Below are positions 25,910 to 33,722 of a DNA stretch of 50,058 nucleotides, piece by piece (position 1 is the first letter of the stretch; every line of letters begins with the position of its first letter). Position numbers and translations under genes: made by a program. The stretch is from Clostridia bacterium (GTDB lineage: Bacteria; Bacillota; Clostridia; Christensenellales; Aristaeellaceae). Location of the stretch: positions 1 to 50,058 of the forward strand of contig JAFZPV010000051.1 of the NCBI GenBank assembly GCA_017552535.1. Direction: 5' to 3'. The notes beneath the pieces were generated by a model. That model saw only the letters and a list, made by a program, of their open reading frames with translations, ran no database searches and was not told the DNA's origin.

Positions 25910-27203
25910 CATCCAAAAAACAGCCAACGTGTTTTCCCTGCGGAACTTCCGCCTGGTATTCATGGGGGCGCTGGTCTCCGAACTGGGCGCGCTTCTGTAC
26001 AGCTTCGCCGTGAGCTTTTACATCCTGGAGATCAGCGGCAACAACGCCTTCCTGCAGGGGTTGTACCTGGCGCTGTGCGGCGTAGCCATGCTGGTTTTCA
26101 CGCCCATCGGCGGCGTGCTTGGGGACCGCTTCAGCAAGGCCAGGATCATGTACGTCTGCGACTATCTGAAGGGCGGCCTGATCATCCTGGCAACGGTGCT
26201 CATGCTGCTGTTTTCCGAGCCCCGGGCACACCTGACGGTCCTGTTCGTGCTGGGCATCGCGGGCAACGCGGTAAGCGGCATATTCACCCCCGCCGCCAAC
26301 TCGCTGTTTCCCCACATTTTGAAAGAAGAGCAGCTGCAGCAGGCCAATTCCTACTTTACGATCAAAAGCTCTCTGGAGGGCATCGGGGGCATCATCCTGG
26401 CGGGCGTTCTGTACGCCGCGCTGCCGATATGCACACTCTTCTTCCTGGTCGGCGCGTGCTTTATCGCCTCCGGCATATCGGAGATGCTGATCCGCTGCGA
26501 TCACCGCCCGTCCGAAGAGCGTTTGACGCTTTCCCTGGCCCTGAGGGACATGCGAGACGGCATCACCTATCTCAAAGGCAAAAAGGCGATCATGGCGCTG
26601 CTGGGCGCGATCCTGTTCATCAACTTTTTCTTTGAGCCCGTCACGGGCAACTTTCTCCCCTATTTCGTGAAGACCGATCTGGCGCAGGCGCCGGGCTACC
26701 TTTTTCAAACAGTGCTCACGCCCGAACTGTGGTCCTCCGTTTTCAGCGTGTGCTTCGGCATAAGCTCACTGCTGGGGGCCGCCATCCTGAGCGCCGGCAG
26801 GCAGGAGGACAAGTGCGGGCACAAAACCGCCGTGCGCCTGTGCTGGGTCGCTCTCATCATGATCGCGCTGACGCTGAGCTACTGGATTTTGGCAGATAAA
26901 GGCGTCTCCCTGAACGGGTTCCTGATCGCGTTCTGCCTGGGCTGCCTGGCCATGGGATTTATGATCTCCTATATCAACATCCCCATCAGCACTGTGATGA
27001 TGCGCGTGGTGGACAAGGACAAGCTCAGCAAGGTGTCCAGCATCGTATCCATCGGTTCCCAGGGCATGATCCCCATCGCGTCGGTGCTGGCGGGAGCGGT
27101 GCTGGAGGGCTGGGGCAGCACGCCGCTACTGGCCGTTAGCTCCCTGGGCTTTACGGTCACCGCCGTGATCATGCTTATGAACCGGCAGCTGAAGGAGATT
27201 TAA
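25899..27203 (+). CDS. MFS exporter (MFS_3/macrolide-efflux type)
   Basis: 434-residue, 12-helix transporter. The early segment NFRLVFMGALVSELGALLYS and the loop motif GGVLGDRFSKARIMYVCDY are typical of MFS_3 drug or siderophore exporters. FTPAANSLFPHILKEEQL matches the central conserved region. ATG 25899 overlaps the regulator stop by 11 bases and has GGGAGGA 12 bases upstream; an earlier ATG (25872) is possible. The coupled regulator suggests inducible efflux of an unknown compound. Confidence 0.82.
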   Translation: MNGDIQKTANVFSLRNFRLVFMGALVSELGALLYSFAVSFYILEISGNNAFLQGLYLALCGVAMLVFTPIGGVLGDRFSKARIMYVCDYLKGGLIILATVLMLLFSEPRAHLTVLFVLGIAGNAVSGIFTPAANSLFPHILKEEQLQQANSYFTIKSSLEGIGGIILAGVLYAALPICTLFFLVGACFIASGISEMLIRCDHRPSEERLTLSLALRDMRDGITYLKGKKAIMALLGAILFINFFFEPVTGNFLPYFVKTDLAQAPGYLFQTVLTPELWSSVFSVCFGISSLLGAAILSAGRQEDKCGHKTAVRLCWVALIMIALTLSYWILADKGVSLNGFLIAFCLGCLAMGFMISYINIPISTVMMRVVDKDKLSKVSSIVSIGSQGMIPIASVLAGAVLEGWGSTPLLAVSSLGFTVTAVIMLMNRQLKEI

Positions 27204-27260
27204 CGCCGCAGGACGGCGTCACACCGGTTTCGGACAGATCTTTCACACGGAGGGAACAGC

Positions 27261-28475
27261 ATGCAGGGTATATGGATGTGGGCGGACAGCCTGCTTGAGC
27301 CGGGCGCGGACAGGGTCTTTGACGACTGCGCGCTGATCGGCACGACGGACGTATTCTTTCTCACCAAGGGACTCAGTGGACGCTGCGCATTTCCGAGCCG
27401 AATGGCGCCCCACGCTGCCGGCAGGCGCGACCTGATGACCGAAGCCGCCAACGCCGCGCACACGCGGGGCATGCGCCTGCATGCCTGGTTCACTTCCGCC
27501 CAGGACGAAAACTACTGCCTCGCCCATCCGGAGAGCGCCGCATTTCATCTCAAGAAAGGCGCCTCGGACAAGGTGGTGCGCATTTCCGACGAGCGCTACG
27601 CCGCTTACCTGCGCGCGCTCATCGCCGAAACGCTTTCATTCTGCCCCGTCGACGGCGTGCACTTGGATTACATCCGGTACAACCACCTTCTGTACGGCTG
27701 GAGCGACGCGGACATAAAACGGTACAGCCAGTACGGCGTAGATGCCGGGCGCGCCCGCCAGATGGTGGAACGCACGTTTTCAGAAGAAAGGGGAAGCACG
27801 CCGGACATATTTGATCTGTACCGCCTTGGAGACGAAACGGCCCGCGCGTTGGCCCAGGCGCGGATCAAGGACGTGTGCCGGTTTGCGGACGCCGTTTTGG
27901 ACGGCGTACGGGAAGCGCACAGCGGCATTTGCGTAAGCGCCGCCTTCATGCCCGAAGGCGCGTACGACGCCGCGTTTGCCCACCTGCACTATGGGCAGAG
28001 CTACGCCGATCTGTGTCCGCGGCTGGATCTGATCCTGCCCATGGCCTACAGCGCCGCTTATGAAAAGGACAGTGCCTGGGTAAATACGGTGGTGCAGGGC
28101 ACTGCGGAATACGGAAAACCGGTCCTGGCGGGGCTGCACGCCTTTGACGGCGGCACCGGTGCAACGCTGTTTTCCGATGCCAAAGCGGCCGAAAGCGTAC
28201 CGGGCGCAGAGGGCATTTGCCTGTTCCGGTACGGCGCATCGCTTCTGGCGGCATCCGACGGACAGACGCTCACCCTTGTAAACCCCATGCCCGCGCCCGT
28301 AACGTGCATAGAGCTCTCGAACGGAAAGCAGGTGCTGGCGTATGAAATGGCCGTCGCGCCCGGCGAAAGGCTCTCCCTGCCGCTGCCCTTCGCTGTAAAC
28401 CTCCTGCGCGCCTGGTCGGGCGAAACGGAGGTCTGCGCTTTTCTGGCCAAACAGCCGCAGCGGGTTGGTGTCTGA
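27261..28475 (+). CDS. Putative glycoside hydrolase-like protein (GHL10/DUF187-like)
   Basis: 404 residues with TIM-barrel character. GIWMWADSLLEPG opens the barrel, RGMRLHAWFTSAQDENYC follows, and PVDGVHLDYIRYNHLLY is the strand-4-type motif of GHL10 hydrolases, whose Asp is a candidate catalytic residue. The C-terminal ~90 residues (VNPMPAPVTCIEL onward) form a small beta domain. No signal peptide, so cytoplasmic. Starts 57 bases after the MFS stop with GGAGGGAAC upstream. Substrate unknown. Confidence 0.7.
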   Translation: MQGIWMWADSLLEPGADRVFDDCALIGTTDVFFLTKGLSGRCAFPSRMAPHAAGRRDLMTEAANAAHTRGMRLHAWFTSAQDENYCLAHPESAAFHLKKGASDKVVRISDERYAAYLRALIAETLSFCPVDGVHLDYIRYNHLLYGWSDADIKRYSQYGVDAGRARQMVERTFSEERGSTPDIFDLYRLGDETARALAQARIKDVCRFADAVLDGVREAHSGICVSAAFMPEGAYDAAFAHLHYGQSYADLCPRLDLILPMAYSAAYEKDSAWVNTVVQGTAEYGKPVLAGLHAFDGGTGATLFSDAKAAESVPGAEGICLFRYGASLLAASDGQTLTLVNPMPAPVTCIELSNGKQVLAYEMAVAPGERLSLPLPFAVNLLRAWSGETEVCAFLAKQPQRVGV

Positions 28476-28522
28476 AGCCCGCACGGTCCGCTTCTCATCG
28501 CTCCGCGCTTCAAACATAAACC

Positions 28523-28553
28523 GCGCCGCCTCGCTCTGCATGCGAGGCGGCGC
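28523..28553. terminator. Hairpin between convergent genes
   Basis: GCGCCGCCTCGC and GCGAGGCGGCGC form a perfect 12-bp stem with a 7-base loop between the stops at 28475 and 28592. T runs are weak, so termination efficiency is uncertain. Confidence 0.65.
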
Positions 28554-28591
28554 ATTATGCATTTGTTCATGCACACGCCGAAGCCGGACGT

Positions 28592-30259
28592 CTACTCTTC
28601 TCCGACAGGCCTGCGCTTTTTGTCGCGGGGCACCCGCTTTCCGCTGCCGCCGGGCAGCGGGGGCAGGCGGTGTGCTTCACCCTGGGGTTTGGCCGTTCTG
28701 CGCGGGTCATAGAAGCCCCGGCGAGGCTTTTCATCCGCGCGTCCGCCGCCGAAACGGCCTTCGTCGCGGCTTCGGGGCGCTTTGGGGCTGCGTTGGCGCA
28801 CGTCCCCGCCCGTTTTGACGTCTTTGCCCGCCCACCTGTCCCGGGGAGCACGGCCAAACGGCTTTTCGGCTTTTCCGCCGAAGCGGGCATCCGGCGCGGG
28901 GGCTGCCGGTCTGAAAGCCGGCCTGGGCGCAGGCCTGGGCGGCTCCGGCACGCGGATGTCCAGCTCGGGATGGATGCGCCTGCCGGAGTTTTCGTCCAGC
29001 AGCATCAAAAGCGCGCTGACCACCTTTTCGGCGGGGGCATTTTCCAATAGCTTCAGGGCGCTTTCGCTCACGTCCAGTTCTTCGCTCGCGGCCATGCCCA
29101 GCGCCTTTTCCATAAAGCGTTCTTCCTGGGCGCGGCGGATGTCCTCGCCGGAGGGCGGCTGTTCGATCAGGATCGGCGCCTTCGTCACCTTGCGGTATTC
29201 CCACATGCGGCCCGTTTCCCGGCCCACGGTAAAGGTGTACGCCCGGCCTTCCCGTCCGGCGCGGCCCGTGCGGCCCACGCGGTGCACATACTGCTCCACG
29301 TCCATCGGGATATCGTAATTGAAGACCGCTTCCACGTTGTCGATGTCCAATCCCCTGGCAGCCACGTCCGTGGCGATCAGGATGTCCACGGTGCCGCCCT
29401 TGAAGCGCGCCATGATGGCGTCACGCTCGATCTGGCGCATGTCGCCGTGCAGGCCCGCCGCCTGGAAGCCCCGGCTCTGCAGACCGGTGACCACGTCTTC
29501 CACGCCGAGCTTAGTGTTCATGAACACCAGGGCCTTGGTGATGTTGTCCCGTATCAGAAGCCGGGCCAGCAGCTCCAGCTTGTGGAAGGAGCGGATCTGG
29601 AAATAGGTCTGCTTCACCGCGTCCACGGTCATCGTTTTGTTTTCGACCTTCAGAAACTCCGGCTCCTTCAGATACCTCTGCGCCAGGCTCATGATGGGGA
29701 AAGGCATGGTGGCAGAGAACAGCGCAGTCTGGCGCTGGTCGTTCGTGCGGGAAAGGATGGTCTCTATGTCGTCCCGAAAGCCCATGTCCAGCATTTCGTC
29801 GGCTTCGTCCAGTACGCAGATCTTTACCCGGCTTAAGTCCAGCGTGCCCCGGTCCATGTGGTCCATCACCCGTCCGGGAGTGCCCACCACCACCTGCACG
29901 CCCCGGGCCAGTTCCCGAAGCTGCCGCTCTATGGGCTGGCCGCCGTACACCGCCAGGGCACGGAGGCCGGGACGGTATTTGGCGAGCTTTTCGATCTCTC
30001 CCGCCGTCTGCACCGCCAGTTCCCTGGTGGGGCAGAGCACCACGGCCTGTACGTACCTTTCGGAGGCGTCCGTCCTTTCCACGATGGGAATGCCGAAGGC
30101 CGCCGTCTTGCCCGTTCCGGTCTGAGCCTGGCCGATCAGGTCGCGCCCGCCAAGCAGCGGTTCGATGGTCATCTCCTGTATGGGCGTGGGCTTTTCGTAG
30201 CCCATATCCGCGATGGCCCGCAGGGTCTCTTCGGATATATTGAATTCAAAACCTTCCAA
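28592..30259 (-). CDS. DEAD-box RNA helicase (DeaD/CshA-like)
   Basis: 555 residues if begun at TTG 30259. Helicase motifs in order: AQTGTGKT (I), PTRELA (Ia), TPGRVMDH (Ib), LDEADEMLDMGF (II, the DEAD box), SAT (III), LVFMNTK (IV), DVAARGLDI (V), HRVGRTGRAGREG (VI). The C-terminal ~130 residues are Arg/Gly/Pro-rich and basic, an RNA-binding tail. Start: the promoter's predicted transcript begins near 30284, which would make the in-frame GTG at 30283 leaderless. TTG 30259 has CGGAGAA six bases upstream and yields LEGFEFNISEETLRAI, the usual family beginning. Acts in RNA turnover and ribosome assembly. Confidence 0.9.
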   Translation of the reverse strand: MEGFEFNISEETLRAIADMGYEKPTPIQEMTIEPLLGGRDLIGQAQTGTGKTAAFGIPIVERTDASERYVQAVVLCPTRELAVQTAGEIEKLAKYRPGLRALAVYGGQPIERQLRELARGVQVVVGTPGRVMDHMDRGTLDLSRVKICVLDEADEMLDMGFRDDIETILSRTNDQRQTALFSATMPFPIMSLAQRYLKEPEFLKVENKTMTVDAVKQTYFQIRSFHKLELLARLLIRDNITKALVFMNTKLGVEDVVTGLQSRGFQAAGLHGDMRQIERDAIMARFKGGTVDILIATDVAARGLDIDNVEAVFNYDIPMDVEQYVHRVGRTGRAGREGRAYTFTVGRETGRMWEYRKVTKAPILIEQPPSGEDIRRAQEERFMEKALGMAASEELDVSESALKLLENAPAEKVVSALLMLLDENSGRRIHPELDIRVPEPPRPAPRPAFRPAAPAPDARFGGKAEKPFGRAPRDRWAGKDVKTGGDVRQRSPKAPRSRDEGRFGGGRADEKPRRGFYDPRRTAKPQGEAHRLPPLPGGSGKRVPRDKKRRPVGEE

Positions 30260-30290
30260 ATCGAGTTCTCCGTTTCTCTTCACTGCCAAG

Positions 30291-30319
30291 AGTATACCGC
30301 ACAGCGGAGGCACGTGCAA
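30291..30319 (-). promoter_or_regulatory. Promoter of the DEAD-box helicase gene
   Basis: Minus-strand TTGCAC (30314-30319), 17 bp, TATACT (30291-30296). An inverted repeat TTGAATATT/AAATATTCAA (about 30329-30351) lies just upstream of the -35 and could be a regulator site. Confidence 0.65.
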
Positions 30320-30396
30320 CCTCCAGGCTTGAATATTGGGTAAATATTCAACTTTGGGAGACTTTTGCAGAAGAAAGGAGCATAAACCCAGGTGGC

Positions 30397-30679
30397 TTGG
30401 AGGGGTCATACCCCTCCAACCTCCATCCGCAGGGCCAGCTTTGCCGGCCCGAGGAGGAAAAATCACGAAGGGCAGCTTGCCGCCCGGGAGTGATTTTTCT
30501 TTCCTTACAGTTTTTTCGCCCGGAAATGCCCGCAGGCATTTCAGAAAAACTGAAAACCTGCTACTAAGGCCGAAAATCATCGGATGTTTCGGAACAACAA
30601 ACAATCAAATGCATCCAAAGCCAAACCGCTGGAAATGAAATCCCATTTCATTTTCAGCGAGGGGCTGCTAAGCAGCCCC
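30397..30679. repeat. Palindrome island
   Basis: Six inverted repeats in 283 bases with no gene. (1) TTGGAGGGGT/ACCCCTCCAA, 30397-30419. (2) GGGCCAGC/GCCGGCCC with one mismatch, 30432-30450. (3) GAAAAATCAC/GTGATTTTTC, 30457-30499, enclosing a smaller GGGC/GCCC hairpin. (4) CAGTTTTT/AAAAACTG enclosing GAAATGCC/GGCATTTC, 30508-30552. (5) The dispersed repeat at 30615-30659. (6) GGGGCTGCT/AGCAGCCCC, 30661-30679. It lies between the divergent helicase and SH3-protein genes, so it is not a simple set of terminators. Confidence 0.75.
30615..30659 (-). repeat. Dispersed palindromic repeat, copy B
   Basis: Read on the minus strand, CGCTGAAAATGAAAT, GGG, its complement and GGTTTGGCTTT match copy A at 24565-24608 with two differences over about 43 bases. 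The asymmetric GGTTTGG tail gives the element a direction. Confidence 0.75.
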
Positions 30680-30694
30680 AAATATACGGAACTA

Positions 30695-30723
30695 TTGACA
30701 TTGTTTATGCGTCAGAGTACAAT
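30695..30723 (+). promoter_or_regulatory. Promoter of the SH3/glycan-binding gene
   Basis: Perfect TTGACA (30695-30700), 17 bp, TACAAT (30718-30723). A GTACAATCA direct repeat (about 30718-30726 and 30729-30737) overlaps the -10 and might be a regulatory site. Confidence 0.8.
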
Positions 30724-30774
30724 CAAAGTACAATCAGAAGTACAGAAGCCTGGCCCAGTAAGGAGGAAAACGAT

Positions 30775-31986
30775 ATGAAGCGCATTGTTTCTTTGCTGCT
30801 CGTCATGTCCATGCTGATCGCGCTGCCCTTCGCCGCGCGCGCTTACGACTACGACGACGAGACCCTGCCCCAGTACCGGGTGATCAGCTATATCGCCGAC
30901 AAACAGCTGTATATGTATCCCACGGCAAGCTCTTCCGGCAACCCCATCTGCGCCTACAAGGTGGGCACCCTGCTGCGCGTGATCGAATGGTACGTAAGCG
31001 GCAGCACTTCCTACTGCTACGCCATCGGTCCGGACGGCAACGTGGGCTACGTCAGCAAGCGCTGCATGCTCAAGCACTACGATTACGACTCGGTGGATAC
31101 CGCCGTATACACCGTGAGCAGCCCGCACTATGAAGGCGGCGCCTACCGGCTGTACATGTACGCGCGCCCCAACTCCTCCTACGAGCCCATCACCGTGGTG
31201 GGCTACGTGAACGGCGAAAAGCTGAAGATCATCGACTGGTACTGCGACAACAGCTACTGCTTCGCCGTGGGCCCGGACAACTACGCCGGCTTCGTGCCCA
31301 AAAAGTGGATGACCTATGATTCCGGCACGCTGCCCTCCACGGAGGAGAGCATGGACGTGTCCGAATACTGCCTGCCGGGCACCTCTTACCTGCCGGGCGC
31401 CCAGAACGCCGGCAGCGGGTCTTCCGGTTCCTCCAGCTCTTCCGGCAGCGGCAGCGGCGGAAGCTCCTCCGGCGGAAGCGGCTCCGGCTCTTCCGGAAAC
31501 GGCAGCGGCAGCTCCTCCGGCGGCAGCAGCGGCGGCTCTACTTACTCCCCGTTCACGGCCCGCGCCAGCTCCTATTATTACCAGACCTACAATCCGGTAG
31601 ATCCCTCCCGCGCCATCGACTCCAACAGTTCCACCTCCTGGGACGCCTACGGCGAATACGCGGGCGCATGGTTCGAGCTCACGTCCAACAGCGGCCCCAT
31701 CACCATCAGCGGCTTCCAGATCCAGAACGGCAAGAGCACTTCCGGCGGCACCACGAATTACTACCGCAACGCCCGCATAAAGACCTTCTCCCTGTACGTG
31801 GACGGCCAGTACGTGGCCAGCGGCACGCTGCGCGACACCAACGCCTGGCAGACCGTGAGCTTCTGGAACAACGTCAGGGGCACCACCTTCCGCCTGTATG
31901 TGGACAGCGTTTACGGCGGCACCGGAACGCCCGTGGGCAACTACGGCGTGTGCATCACCGAGATCGCCCTCACGCAGGCCTGGTAA
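30775..31986 (+). CDS. Secreted protein: two SH3-like domains, Ser/Gly linker, NADase-type glycan-binding domain
   Basis: 403 residues. Signal peptide 1-23 (cleavage after ARA). Two tandem SH3-like modules (about 32-100 and 107-182) each contain a YMYPTAS or YMYARPN strand, a G(T/E)xLxxIxWY core and a GYVSKR or GFVPKK end, as in cell-wall-binding SH3b repeats. A flexible linker of about 45 Ser/Gly residues (213-258) follows. The last ~140 residues (SPFTARASSYYYQ, YNPVDPSRAIDSNSSTSW, FRLYVDSVYGGTG) look like the discoidin-type NADase-translocation glycan-binding domain. AAGGAGGA precedes the ATG. It probably links the cell wall to host or plant glycans. Confidence 0.8.
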   Translation: MKRIVSLLLVMSMLIALPFAARAYDYDDETLPQYRVISYIADKQLYMYPTASSSGNPICAYKVGTLLRVIEWYVSGSTSYCYAIGPDGNVGYVSKRCMLKHYDYDSVDTAVYTVSSPHYEGGAYRLYMYARPNSSYEPITVVGYVNGEKLKIIDWYCDNSYCFAVGPDNYAGFVPKKWMTYDSGTLPSTEESMDVSEYCLPGTSYLPGAQNAGSGSSGSSSSSGSGSGGSSSGGSGSGSSGNGSGSSSGGSSGGSTYSPFTARASSYYYQTYNPVDPSRAIDSNSSTSWDAYGEYAGAWFELTSNSGPITISGFQIQNGKSTSGGTTNYYRNARIKTFSLYVDGQYVASGTLRDTNAWQTVSFWNNVRGTTFRLYVDSVYGGTGTPVGNYGVCITEIALTQAW

Positions 31987-31993
31987 CAACGCC

Positions 31994-32707
31994 ATGCGCG
32001 TGCTGGACATCGACCTGGACTTTTTCCTGGCTGACTGCTGTCCCCTGGCCGAGCCGGGCCGGCGTCCGGACGTAAAGGGCTGCGAGCCCTGGGACAAAAC
32101 AGACGTCGGTCGGTTTTTGGAAGACAACTGCGGCCTGTCCCAGGACCGCCCCCTGCCCGGCACCATATTCGAGACCCATGACGGCGCGCTTGCCTTCTGG
32201 AAGGCGCGCCTGGACGAAGGGAGCCTTACGGCTCCCTTTCACGTTACCCACATAGACGCCCACAGCGACCTGGGCATCGGCCGCCCCGGTCCCGGCTTCG
32301 TGCTGTGCTCCGTTCTGTGCCAAAGCCCCCAGAGCCGCGCCGACATCGCCCGTTACTATGCCCAGAGCCAGCTGGACGAAGCCAATTATCTTCTGTTCGC
32401 CCTGGCGTTCAGATGGATAGCGTCTTTGGAGAACGTGCGTGCTCCCCGTTCCCGCCCGGACATGCCCCGGGAGCTCCAGCCGGGTGCCTCGCAAGGCGCG
32501 CTGCGGCTGTCGTCCTTCGCCTCCCGGCTGCTGGAGGGCAAAAACGGCCCGGAGCCTGCCGTGCCCTACCGGGAATACGCCGATCACCGGCTCTTCCGCG
32601 CGGAAAAGGCCTACGACTTTGTGACCGTGGCCGTCTCCCCGCGCTATGCGCCGAAGGAAGCCGACACGCTCCTGCCGGTATTCGAAAAATACATCCACCG
32701 CGTATAG
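31994..32707 (+). CDS. UPF0489 family protein (arginase-fold-like)
   Basis: 237 residues starting MRVLDIDLDFF, with the metal-type motif HVTHIDAHSDLG about 75 residues in and YDFVTVAVSPRY near the end. These fit UPF0489, a conserved family resembling arginase/deacetylase folds by its DxDxD and DAHxD motifs. Function is unknown. ATG 31994 lies 7 bases after the previous stop with no strong ribosome binding site, so translation may be coupled. Stop is TAG. The lack of a signal peptide separates it functionally from its secreted neighbour. Confidence 0.7.
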   Translation: MRVLDIDLDFFLADCCPLAEPGRRPDVKGCEPWDKTDVGRFLEDNCGLSQDRPLPGTIFETHDGALAFWKARLDEGSLTAPFHVTHIDAHSDLGIGRPGPGFVLCSVLCQSPQSRADIARYYAQSQLDEANYLLFALAFRWIASLENVRAPRSRPDMPRELQPGASQGALRLSSFASRLLEGKNGPEPAVPYREYADHRLFRAEKAYDFVTVAVSPRYAPKEADTLLPVFEKYIHRV

Positions 32708-32731
32708 CCCCGTCTGCTCCCTACCATATCA

Positions 32732-32780
32732 TTTCCTCTTTCCTCTTTTCTCTTTCCTCTTTTCTCTTTTCTCTTTCCTC
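32732..32780. repeat. Heptamer tandem repeat (TTTYCTC)7
   Basis: Exactly seven copies of a 7-bp unit alternating TTTCCTC and TTTTCTC, a pure pyrimidine strand, between the UPF0489 gene and nfnA. Such tracts are slippage-prone. Confidence 0.85.
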
Positions 32781-32876
32781 TTTGCACTGCGCCCCGGGGA
32801 CTTTTAACACTTTGCACGTATCAACATCGCCCCAAAAGGTGTATGCTATTTTCAAATCACACACAGGAGGCGGCCC

Positions 32877-33722
32877 ATGTACCGCATAATGAAAAAACGC
32901 GAGCTGAACCCCACCGTAACGCTCATGGACATCGAAGCCCCGCTGGTGGCCGCCAAGGCGCTGCCCGGGCAGTTCATCATCCTGCGCGTGGACGAGGAAG
33001 GCGAGCGCATCCCCCTCACCGTGGCGGGCACCGATAAAGCAAGCGGCGCCGTGACGATCATCTTTCAGATCGTAGGCGCCACCACGTATCTGCTGAATCA
33101 AAAGAACGAAGGCGACTGCATACAGGATTTCGTGGGGCCCCTGGGCGAACCCACGAAGCTGGACGGCCTGAAAAAAGCCTGCATCGTGGGCGGCGGCGTG
33201 GGCTGCGCCATCGCCTGGCCCATCGCCAGGGCACTGCACGAAAAGGGCTGCGAGGTCACTTCGATCACGGGCTTCCGTTCCAAAGACATCGTGATACTGG
33301 AAGACGAGTTCCGCGCCTGCTCCGACCGCCTCGTGATGATGACGGACGACGGCACCTACGGCAGGCAGGGCAACGTGACCGTGCCGCTCAAAGAGATGCT
33401 GGAAGCGGGCGAGCGCTTTGACATGATCATCACCATCGGGCCCGTGATCATGATGAAGTTTGTCACCCTCACGGCAAAGCCCTTCGGCGTGCCCGTCACG
33501 GTGAGCATGAACCCCATCATGATCGACGGCACGGGCATGTGCGGCGGCTGCCGCCTCACCCTGAACCGGGACGGCCAGCGCGTGACGAAGTTCGCCTGCG
33601 TGGACGGGCCAGACTTTAACGGCTACGAGGTGGACTTCGACGAGGCCATGAGCCGCGGACGCATGTACGCGGGATTCGAAAAGCACGCCTACGAGGCAGC
33701 CTGCAACCTGTTCAGAAAATGA
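32877..33722 (+). CDS. nfnA: NfnA-type sulfide dehydrogenase/ferredoxin-NADP+ reductase subunit alpha
   Basis: 281-residue FAD and NAD(H)-binding subunit with a [2Fe-2S] cluster. The ferredoxin-reductase-like FAD domain includes PGQFIILRVDEEGERIPLT. The NAD domain has CIVGGGVGCAIAWPIARAL. The C-terminal cluster site is DGTGMCGGCR (C222, C225) and FACVDGPDF (C241). Partner of NfnB (35131) in electron bifurcation between NADH, ferredoxin and NADP+. GGAGG lies 6 bases before ATG 32877. Normally adjacent to nfnB; here separated by about 1.4 kb. Its stop overlaps the next gene's start. Confidence 0.88.
   Translation: MYRIMKKRELNPTVTLMDIEAPLVAAKALPGQFIILRVDEEGERIPLTVAGTDKASGAVTIIFQIVGATTYLLNQKNEGDCIQDFVGPLGEPTKLDGLKKACIVGGGVGCAIAWPIARALHEKGCEVTSITGFRSKDIVILEDEFRACSDRLVMMTDDGTYGRQGNVTVPLKEMLEAGERFDMIITIGPVIMMKFVTLTAKPFGVPVTVSMNPIMIDGTGMCGGCRLTLNRDGQRVTKFACVDGPDFNGYEVDFDEAMSRGRMYAGFEKHAYEAACNLFRK

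Noticed and set aside
30397-30679. CRISPR array
   Set aside because: The palindromes differ from one another and there is no regular repeat-spacer unit. No cas gene is in the window.
32721-33686. Minus-strand frame ending in a KRKEEREKRKEE tail
   Set aside because: It is the antisense of nfnA plus translation of the pyrimidine heptamer tract, not a protein.
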